Source of the DNA: an uncultured Clostridia bacterium
GTDB lineage: Bacteria > Bacillota > Clostridia > Oscillospirales > Acutalibacteraceae
NCBI GenBank assembly: GCA_947623215.1
Contig: CANQGN010000088.1
Coordinates: forward strand, 1-6,389
Length of the DNA stretch: 6,389 nt
Direction of reading: 5' to 3'
Made by a program: the position numbers and the translations under genes. The notes below the pieces were generated by a model. The model was not told where the DNA came from. It saw nothing but the letters and a program-made list of their open reading frames with translations, and did not search any database. This document shows positions 1 through 4,494 of the stretch, in pieces. Position 1 is the stretch's first letter; each line of letters begins with the position of its first letter.

Positions 1-719
1 TGATATACGACCGCGCCCACTCGGCCATTGCCACCGCAACCCCCGCCGATTTTGACTGGGAGGCCGCCTTTGCCGGGGCGCACTGGTTTCACTTTACCGG
101 CATTACCCCCGCGCTGGGCGACAACGTAGCCGCCATTTGTTTAGAGGCCGCCCGCGCGGCCAAAAGCAAGGGGCTGACGGTCAGCTGCGACTTGAACTTT
201 CGCAAAAAGCTGTGGTCCAGCGAAAAAGCCGGGGCGGTTATGGGCGAGCTGATGCAGTACGTAGACGTGTGCATTGCCAATGAAGAAGACGCCGACCGGG
301 TGTTTGGCATTCGCGCCGAACATACCGACGTGACCGGTGGCAAGCTGAACGAAGCGGGCTACGTAGAGGTGGCCGAAAAGCTCACCCGCCGCTTTGGCTT
401 TTCCGCCGTGGCCATTACGCTGCGCACCTCCCTTTCTGCCAGCGACAACAACTGGGCGGGGATGCTCTACACCGGCGGCAAGGCCACCTTCAGCAAAACC
501 TACCCCGTGCACATTGTAGACCGGGTAGGCGGCGGCGACAGCTTTGCCGGCGGCCTGATATACGCCCTGCTGCGGGGCGACGCCCCCGAGCGGGCGCTGG
601 CCTTTGCCGTAGCGGCCAGCTGCCTGAAGCATTCTATAGAAGGCGACTACAACCTGGTAAGCGCGGCGGAGGTAGACGCGCTGGCCGCCGGAGACGGCTC
701 CGGCCGGGTTGAACGGTAA
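1..719 (+). CDS. kdgK: PfkB-family sugar kinase, probable 2-keto-3-deoxygluconate kinase (5' truncated)
   Basis: The gene enters from the left edge; reading from base 3 gives 238 residues ending at TAA. The family is usually about 310-340 aa, so roughly the first 100 residues, including the N-terminal PfkB signature, are missing. The fragment opens with IYDRAHSAI, a stretch typical of KDG kinases (YxR near the substrate site). It continues with DLNFR (fragment residues 63-67), NEED (the PfkB NxxE region) and the C-terminal signature GGGDSFAGG, whose Asp (fragment residue 179, bases 537-539) is the expected catalytic base in the anion hole. The end, GDGSGRVER, also resembles clostridial KDG kinases. 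The family phosphorylates 2-keto-3-deoxygluconate with ATP to KDPG, feeding KDPG aldolase in uronate/pectin breakdown; the protein is cytoplasmic. Another sugar specificity within PfkB (for example fructokinase) cannot be excluded. No terminator follows, so the next gene may be co-transcribed. Confidence 0.85.
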   Translation, partial: IYDRAHSAIATATPADFDWEAAFAGAHWFHFTGITPALGDNVAAICLEAARAAKSKGLTVSCDLNFRKKLWSSEKAGAVMGELMQYVDVCIANEEDADRVFGIRAEHTDVTGGKLNEAGYVEVAEKLTRRFGFSAVAITLRTSLSASDNNWAGMLYTGGKATFSKTYPVHIVDRVGGGDSFAGGLIYALLRGDAPERALAFAVAASCLKHSIEGDYNLVSAAEVDALAAGDGSGRVER

Positions 720-765
720 AGTTAGCGTAAAGAAAAAGAAAATAAGGAAAAAAGCAATCATCCCC

Positions 766-772
766 GGGAGGG
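766..772 (+). promoter_or_regulatory. Ribosome binding site fixing a TTG start
   Basis: The sequence GGGAGGG lies 6 nt upstream of TTG at 779-781. No ATG or GTG in that frame lies near enough to encode the N-terminal S4 domain; the next in-frame Met is residue 70. The site therefore decides the TTG start. Confidence 0.75.
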
Positions 773-778
773 TCCGTT

Positions 779-1516
779 TTGAACAATCAGTCCATTCGTT
801 TGCAAAAATATTTGACCGAAAGCGGCTTATGCTCCCGCCGGGCGGCGGAGCAGCTGATTGCCGAGGGCAAGGTGAAGGTAAACGGCCGCCCCGCCCGGCT
901 GGGCGACAAAGTGCGGCTGACCGGCGACGTGGTAACGGTAAGCGGCCGCCGGGTGAACCACCGCTCTGCCGACCGGGTTTACCTGATGCTCAACAAGCCC
1001 CGCGGCTACCTTTCTACCATGAAAGACGAGCGGGGCCGCAAATGCGTGGCGGATTTGGTGGCCGACTGCCATGAGCGGGTTTACCCCGCCGGTCGACTGG
1101 ACAAAGACTCCGAAGGGCTGCTGCTGTTCTCGAACGACGGCGACTTTGTGCAGGCCATGACCCACCCCTCTCACGGGCTGACCAAGCGCTACCGCGTAAC
1201 GGTGCGCCCCCCGGTGGCAGAGGAACAGCTGCTGCAAATGGAGCAGGGGCTGGTAATAGACGAGCGCAAAACCGCCCCCTGCGAGATTCACCGGCTGGTA
1301 GAAGAACCCACCCGGGTGGTGCTGGAATTTGTACTGCACGAGGGCCGCAACCGCGAAATTCGCAAGCTCTGCGAAGCGGTGGGGCTTACGGTGGCCCGCC
1401 TAAAGCGCACGGCGGTGGGCAATTTGCGGCTGGGCCGCCTGCCGGTGGGCTCGCTGCGCCCCCTTACCGACCGCGAGGTGCGCGACCTGCTGGCTTTGGC
1501 CAAACCCCAGCGATAA
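779..1516 (+). CDS. rluB: 23S rRNA pseudouridine synthase, RluB/RsuA family
   Basis: This 245-residue protein has the expected length and layout of the RsuA/RluB/RluE/RluF group. An N-terminal S4 RNA-binding domain (about residues 5-60, RLQKYL then CSRRAAEQLI and KVKVNG) is followed by the synthase domain. The catalytic motif GRLDKDSEGLLL (residues 105-116) carries the nucleophilic Asp108. Later conserved blocks are HPSHGLTKRYRV (129-140) and EGRNREIRKLCEAVGL (188-203). The family isomerises a specific uridine in rRNA; RluB acts on the 23S peptidyl-transferase region (U2605 in E. coli numbering). The RluB assignment over RsuA (16S) rests on the overall clostridial sequence flavour and is less certain than the enzyme class. 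Translation starts at TTG with a good Shine-Dalgarno. The gene lies 59 nt after the sugar kinase and ends just before a strong terminator, with the tsf gene converging on it. Confidence 0.9.
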   Translation: MNNQSIRLQKYLTESGLCSRRAAEQLIAEGKVKVNGRPARLGDKVRLTGDVVTVSGRRVNHRSADRVYLMLNKPRGYLSTMKDERGRKCVADLVADCHERVYPAGRLDKDSEGLLLFSNDGDFVQAMTHPSHGLTKRYRVTVRPPVAEEQLLQMEQGLVIDERKTAPCEIHRLVEEPTRVVLEFVLHEGRNREIRKLCEAVGLTVARLKRTAVGNLRLGRLPVGSLRPLTDREVRDLLALAKPQR

Positions 1517-1541
1517 AACAAGGCCCCCAATAACACAAAAC

Positions 1542-1592
1542 CCGCCGGGCGGGTGAGGAACGGTTTGGTTCCCCGCCGCCCGGCGGATTTTT
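1542..1592 (+). terminator. Intrinsic terminator after rluB, probably bidirectional
   Basis: An 11-bp perfect GC stem (1542-1552 with 1576-1586) continues through a small internal loop into GGAAC/GTTCC (1557-1561 with 1568-1572), with loop GGTTTG. A TTTTT run at 1588-1592 follows on the + strand. On the - strand the same stem is followed by TTTTG from the A-run at 1537-1540, so it could also stop transcripts coming from tsf. Confidence 0.85.
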
Positions 1593-1620
1593 GCGTTACA
1601 TGCAATATTTGCCGCATTTT

Positions 1621-1653
1621 GCGCCGCCCCCAAAAGGAGCAAGAGGGCGGCGC
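1621..1653 (-). other. GC-rich hairpin downstream of tsf, no T-tract
   Basis: GCGCCGCCC at 1621-1629 and GGGCGGCGC at 1645-1653 form a perfect 9-bp inverted repeat with a 15-nt loop. On neither strand does a T-run follow the stem; on the - strand it is followed by AAAATG. It lies 31 nt past the tsf stop. It may protect the 3' end of the rpsB-tsf mRNA or assist the terminator further on. Its role is inference. Confidence 0.5.
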
Positions 1654-1683
1654 GGCGGTATTAGCTAAGCAATTGTTCCGGCA

Positions 1684-2601
1684 TTACATCATGCTGGCAA
1701 CTTCGTCGGCGAAGTTGTCGCTGCGTTTTTCAAGGCCTTCGCCTTTTTCAAACCGCACGTAGTCGGCCACGCGCAGGTCGCCGCCGGCCTCTTTGGCAAC
1801 CGAGGCAACGTACTGCTCTACCGTCATGCTGCTGTCTTTTACAAACTCCTGCTGCAACAGGCAGTTCTCTTTGTAAAATTTAGAAATGCGGCCCTCTACC
1901 ATTTTTTGAATAATGGCTTCCGGCTTGTTAGCGCTTTTGGGGTCGTTTTGAATCTGCACCGCCAAAATGGCCTTTTCTTCGTCCAGTCGCTCGGCCGGTA
2001 CGGTAGAGCGGTCAAGAAAGAGCGGGTTAATGGCGGCAATTTGCATGGCCACGTCTTTACCCATGGCAACGGCGGCCTCGGTTGCGGCGGCGCTGCCCTC
2101 TAACTTTACCATAACGCCAATGCGCCCGCCGCCGTGAATGTACGACACCACGTTGCCCTCATACCGGGCGAAGCGGCGCACCTTCATATTCTCGCCAATT
2201 TGCAAAATCTTTTCGCGCAGCAGCGCAGCTACGTCCATGCTCTCGCCGGCGGGGGTCATGGCAAGCAGGGCGTCTACGTCGGCCGGGTTTTGCTCGGCCA
2301 CCGTTTTGGCGCACAGGGTGGCGAATTTTTGGAATTCCGCATTTTTGGCCACAAAGTCAGTCTCGGCATTCACTTCTACCAGCGCCGTAACGCCGGTGCT
2401 TTCGTCTGCATACGCCACTACCGCGCCCTCGGCCGCAATGCGGCCGGACTTTTTGGCGGCCGCAGCCAGCCCTTTTTCGCGCAGTACGTTAATGGCCTTG
2501 TCCATATCGCCGTCGGCTTCGGTCAGCGCTTTTTTGCACTCCATCATGCCGCAGCCGGTTTTTTCTCTTAAATTCTTTACGTCAGCAGCTGTAAAAGCCA
2601 T
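1684..2601 (-). CDS. tsf: Translation elongation factor Ts
   Basis: This 305-residue protein is full length for bacterial EF-Ts. The N-terminal UBA-like module MAFTAADVKNLREKTG..MMECKKAL occupies about residues 1-45. The EF-Tu-contacting motif TDFVAKN is at 81-87 (Asp82 and Phe83 correspond to the residues that displace Mg2+ and nucleotide from EF-Tu). The core has YIHGGGRIGVMV at 154-165 and the C-terminal half has a coiled-coil-type VEGRISKFYKENCLLQQ region (235-251). EF-Ts is the cytoplasmic guanine-nucleotide exchange factor that regenerates EF-Tu.GTP. The ATG start has AGGAGG (2609-2614) 7 nt upstream. It is the second gene of the rpsB-tsf operon, 38 nt after rpsB with no terminator between. 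Confidence 0.98.
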   Translation of the reverse strand: MAFTAADVKNLREKTGCGMMECKKALTEADGDMDKAINVLREKGLAAAAKKSGRIAAEGAVVAYADESTGVTALVEVNAETDFVAKNAEFQKFATLCAKTVAEQNPADVDALLAMTPAGESMDVAALLREKILQIGENMKVRRFARYEGNVVSYIHGGGRIGVMVKLEGSAAATEAAVAMGKDVAMQIAAINPLFLDRSTVPAERLDEEKAILAVQIQNDPKSANKPEAIIQKMVEGRISKFYKENCLLQQEFVKDSSMTVEQYVASVAKEAGGDLRVADYVRFEKGEGLEKRSDNFADEVASMM

Positions 2602-2639
2602 ATTGGTTCCTCCTTGTACTCCGGTAAGCGAAGGGTCGC

Positions 2640-3368
2640 TTACTCGGCGTCTTCTTCCTTTTCTTGCTCAGCGGCGGCGCCCACGGCGCCCTGGCGGCCT
2701 TCAATAACCGCGTCGGCCATGGTGCCCACCAGCAGGCGCACGGCGCGAATGGCGTCGTCGTTGCCGGGAATCACATAGTCTACGTCGTCCGGGTCGCAGT
2801 TGGTGTCTACAATCGCCACCACGGGAATGTTGAGCTTGTGGGCTTCCGCTACCGCGATTTTTTCTTTGCGGGGGTCTACCACAAACATGGCGGCCGGCGC
2901 TTTTTTCATGTTTTGAATACCGCCCAAGAATTTTTCCAGCTTTTCAATTTCGGCATTCAGCTTGCTGACCTCTTTTTTGGGCAGCAGGTCAAAGGTGCCG
3001 TCTTCCGCCATTTTGCGCAGTTGATTTAAGCGGTCAATGCGGCGGCGAATGGTGCGGAAGTTGGTAAGCATACCGCCCAGCCAGCGGGCGTCTACATAGG
3101 GCATTTCGCAGCGCTGCGCTTCTTCTTTTACCGAAAGCTGGGCCTGCTTTTTGGTGCCGACAAACAGAATGTCGCCGCCGTTGGCGGTGGCTTCGCGCAC
3201 AAACAGATAGGCTTCCTCTAACTTCTTTACCGTTTTTTGCAGGTCGATGATATAAATCCCGTTGCGCTCGGTAAAGATGTACTCCGCCATTTTGGGGTTC
3301 CACCGGCGGGTTTGGTGCCCAAAGTGCACGCCTGCTTCCAGCAGTTGTTTCATAGATACGACGCTCAT
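2640..3368 (-). CDS. rpsB: 30S ribosomal protein S2
   Basis: This 242-residue protein is normal length for S2. It starts MSVVSMKQLLEAGVHFGHQ, as is usual in Bacillota. The family signatures FGHQTRRWNPKM (residues 16-27) and PVVAIVDTNCDPD followed by YVIPGNDDAIRAV (182-210) are intact. A basic, charged helical region (about 105-150) corresponds to the coiled-coil insertion, and the tail is acidic and Glu-rich. S2 joins the 30S subunit late and helps dock S1-type factors. The start at 3368 has AGGAGG (3379-3384) 10 nt upstream; Met6 is an alternative start, but the longer form fits the family. The gene leads the rpsB-tsf operon from the promoter at 3528-3556, with a long leader that may mediate S2 feedback. 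Confidence 0.98.
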   Translation of the reverse strand: MSVVSMKQLLEAGVHFGHQTRRWNPKMAEYIFTERNGIYIIDLQKTVKKLEEAYLFVREATANGGDILFVGTKKQAQLSVKEEAQRCEMPYVDARWLGGMLTNFRTIRRRIDRLNQLRKMAEDGTFDLLPKKEVSKLNAEIEKLEKFLGGIQNMKKAPAAMFVVDPRKEKIAVAEAHKLNIPVVAIVDTNCDPDDVDYVIPGNDDAIRAVRLLVGTMADAVIEGRQGAVGAAAEQEKEEDAE

Positions 3369-3521
3369 AAATAGGGTTCCTCCTTCGTTTGAACCGCCAT
3401 TTTGCTGCTAACCCGGCTATGAGCCAAACGCCCCGTCGTATCGCATAAGAGGCGCCAACCGGCCGCCGGTCGCAAAATGTGTGATTTACCATAGCGAAAG
3501 TGCATTGAATTTTTCCGCTAC
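3369..3521 (-). promoter_or_regulatory. Long structured 5' leader of rpsB-tsf, candidate autoregulatory region
   Basis: Between the inferred start of transcription (about 3521) and the rpsB ATG lie about 150 nt with no ORF of note. Read 5' to 3' on the - strand, visible inverted repeats are: TAGCG/CGCTA (3516-3520 with 3492-3496); a 7-bp stem with one G.U pair and a 3-nt loop (3456-3472); a CGCCTC/GGGGCG stem (3449-3454 with 3429-3434); GGCT/AGCC with a 3-nt loop (3415-3425); and GGTTC/GAACC (3391-3395 with 3375-3379), whose loop holds most of the Shine-Dalgarno. S2 represses its own operon in some bacteria; that this leader does so is inference. Confidence 0.45.
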
Positions 3522-3527
3522 CGTGGT

Positions 3528-3556
3528 ATTATAGCACAGCCGCGCCCCAACTGCAA
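3528..3556 (-). promoter_or_regulatory. rpsB-tsf promoter, extended -10
   Basis: On the - strand a perfect TATAAT (3528-3533) is preceded by TGC, giving the extended -10 TGCTATAAT. TTGCAG (3551-3556) lies exactly 17 bp upstream as a weak -35. This fits a strong housekeeping-sigma promoter for a ribosomal operon, with transcription expected to begin near 3521-3524. Confidence 0.8.
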
Positions 3557-3562
3557 GCACTT

Positions 3563-3604
3563 TTTTGCCCGCCGCCCGGTTTTTTGCGCCGGGGGCGGGC
3601 AAAA
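3563..3604. repeat. Long GC-rich inverted repeat closed by T/A runs
   Basis: GCCCGCC-G-CCCGG (3567-3579) pairs with CCGGG-GGCGGGC (3589-3600), a 12-bp stem with one bulged G. TTTT before and AAAA after extend the stem by about four A-T pairs. The loop is TTTTTTGCG. On both strands the T-run precedes the stem, so it is not a canonical terminator in either direction. It sits between the phosphoesterase terminator and the rpsB promoter and may insulate them. Confidence 0.55.
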
Positions 3605-3646
3605 GGATAAAAAGGGGCTGAAAAGGGGGTTACTCGCCCAGCCCCT
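3603..3646 (-). terminator. Intrinsic terminator overlapping the phosphoesterase stop codon
   Basis: On the - strand AGGGGCTG (3639-3646, within the last codons) pairs with CAGCCCCT (3613-3620) across an 18-nt loop that contains the TAA stop. The stem is followed by TTTTATCC and then TTTT. This would end the phosphoesterase transcript before the rpsB promoter. The long loop lowers certainty somewhat. Confidence 0.65.
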
Positions 3647-4316
3647 CTAAGCTGATGAGGCTGCGAAAGACCGCCGTGTGCACCGGGGTAACCCGTCGGT
3701 CCTCGTGCATACTGCCAAAAAACCAGTGCTGAAAGGTGCACTCGCGGTTTAATTGCTCTAAGTAGCCGTTCAGCCGGTTTACCCGGTCGGCCTCGCCATG
3801 GCGCAGCAACATAGAGGATTTGACAAGCGAGGGGGGCTCGTGGGTAAGAATAATGTCTACCTTGCAGCCGGCTTCGTCTATATTCTCCGCCCCTTCCGAC
3901 ATTTCGGCGGCAGAGGGCAGCTCCTCCCGCCACCAGGAAACGTGCTCCTGCCGCATGTCGCGGTCGTGGCTTTCGCCCCCGCCGAAGGTAAAAAAGGTCA
4001 TGCCCTCTATGGTAAAAATCTGCCCGCGCATTAAGTGCAGCAAATTGCCCGCCACCCGGTGCACCCGGCCGCCGTTCCACACCGTCATGCGGCAGCGGTT
4101 CAGCAAATCGTAGTTTTCGTGCGTGCCGTCTATAAAGGCGACGGTATATTTACGGCTGCCGAGGTACTCTAAAAATTTGCGCTCTTTGGGGCTGTCGTCC
4201 CACACAAAGCCAAAGTCGCCGCATATCAGCAGCGTGTCGCCCTCTTTCAGCCGCCGCATGGATTTATCGTAAAAGCGCTGTTCCTCGCCGTGCATATCGC
4301 CGGTAATATAAATCAT
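3630..4316 (-). CDS. Calcineurin-like metallophosphoesterase with variant metal-site motifs
   Basis: The start is placed at MIYITGDMHG (ATG 4314-4316), giving 228 residues. An upstream in-frame ATG at 4454 would add 46 residues lacking any phosphoesterase character. The first motif is GDMHG (Asp7, His9), the second GDFG (Asp34). The third, normally GNHE, reads GTHE (64-67); His159 follows in LTHEPP; and the last, normally GHxH, reads GSMH (201-204). FGGGESHDRDMR..SWWREE (111-132) is typical of small clostridial members of this superfamily. These are cytoplasmic dinuclear-metal phosphoesterases, and the substrate cannot be told from the sequence. No signal peptide or membrane segment is seen. 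The Shine-Dalgarno is weak (GGGG about 6 nt upstream). The gene is divergent from the carboxypeptidase operon and has its own terminator. Confidence 0.85.
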   Translation of the reverse strand: MIYITGDMHGEEQRFYDKSMRRLKEGDTLLICGDFGFVWDDSPKERKFLEYLGSRKYTVAFIDGTHENYDLLNRCRMTVWNGGRVHRVAGNLLHLMRGQIFTIEGMTFFTFGGGESHDRDMRQEHVSWWREELPSAAEMSEGAENIDEAGCKVDIILTHEPPSLVKSSMLLRHGEADRVNRLNGYLEQLNRECTFQHWFFGSMHEDRRVTPVHTAVFRSLISLEGLGE

Positions 4317-4365
4317 AAAAAACCCCGTCTTTCTTCTCAAATACTCCTTTTCTTTTGCAGATAAA

Positions 4366-4383
4366 AGTGGTATACTGAAAAGG
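4366..4383 (+). promoter_or_regulatory. Candidate extended -10 promoter for the carboxypeptidase operon
   Basis: TGG immediately followed by TATACT (4371-4376) forms an extended -10 on the + strand. The -35 position (4348-4353) is a T-rich stretch with poor match, so the promoter would depend on the extended -10. Transcription would start near 4383, giving a leader of about 110 nt to the ATG at 4494. Confidence 0.45.
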
Positions 4384-4395
4384 AATAATTCTTCC

Positions 4396-4421
4396 GCCGC
4401 CTTTTTTGCCTTTTTGGCGGC
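4396..4421. repeat. GC stem with T-rich loop in the divergent leader
   Basis: GCCGCC (4396-4401) and GGCGGC (4416-4421) form a 6-bp inverted repeat with a 14-nt T-rich loop. It lies where the two predicted leaders overlap. No T-run follows directly on either strand, so a terminator is unlikely. Confidence 0.35.
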
Positions 4422-4447
4422 CGGATTTGCCTTTGTTTGCCCCGTTG

Positions 4448-4473
4448 GGTACAACCTACGGCTTTATTGTACC
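4448..4473. promoter_or_regulatory. Perfect inverted repeat, candidate operator
   Basis: GGTACAA (4448-4454) and TTGTACC (4467-4473) are exact inverted repeats separated by 12 bp, with arm centres 19 bp apart, close to two helical turns. The right arm overlaps the minus-strand -10, and the whole element lies just upstream of the carboxypeptidase Shine-Dalgarno. It could bind a dimeric regulator, or fold as a hairpin in the + strand leader. Confidence 0.45.
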
Positions 4474-4494
4474 ACACTTAAAGGAGCATTGCCA
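4466..4494 (-). promoter_or_regulatory. Candidate promoter of the phosphoesterase gene
   Basis: On the - strand TACAAT (4466-4471) is preceded by TGG, an extended -10. A weak -35, TGGCAA (4489-4494), lies 17 bp upstream. Transcription would start near 4459, leaving a leader of about 140 nt. Confidence 0.5.

Noticed and set aside
141..761. Long antisense open frame of about 206 codons opposite the sugar kinase
   Set aside because: It is rich in Ala/Gly/Val/His with no recognisable domain and mirrors a clear kinase frame; such frames are common opposite GC-rich genes.
709..1074. Plus-strand open frame of 121 codons overlapping the kinase end and rluB start
   Set aside because: It is low-complexity Arg/Pro/Gly-rich and out of frame with the S4 domain, so it is a shadow frame.
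827..1339. Antisense open frame opposite the pseudouridine synthase
   Set aside because: It has no motif or family likeness, and the + strand frame carries intact catalytic motifs.
2602..2639. Terminator or promoter between rpsB and tsf
   Set aside because: The 38-nt gap holds a strong Shine-Dalgarno but no stem with a T-run and no clear -10, which fits a single operon.
3529..4080. Minus-strand open frame in another phase of the phosphoesterase
   Set aside because: It is Arg/Pro-rich without motifs, while the other minus frame holds all the phosphoesterase blocks; it also runs over the rpsB promoter.
4317..4454. 46-residue N-terminal extension of the phosphoesterase from ATG 4454
   Set aside because: The extension is Lys/Ala-rich and unrelated to the family. 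MIYITGDMHG at 4316 matches the usual start, and the extension would cover the divergent regulatory region.
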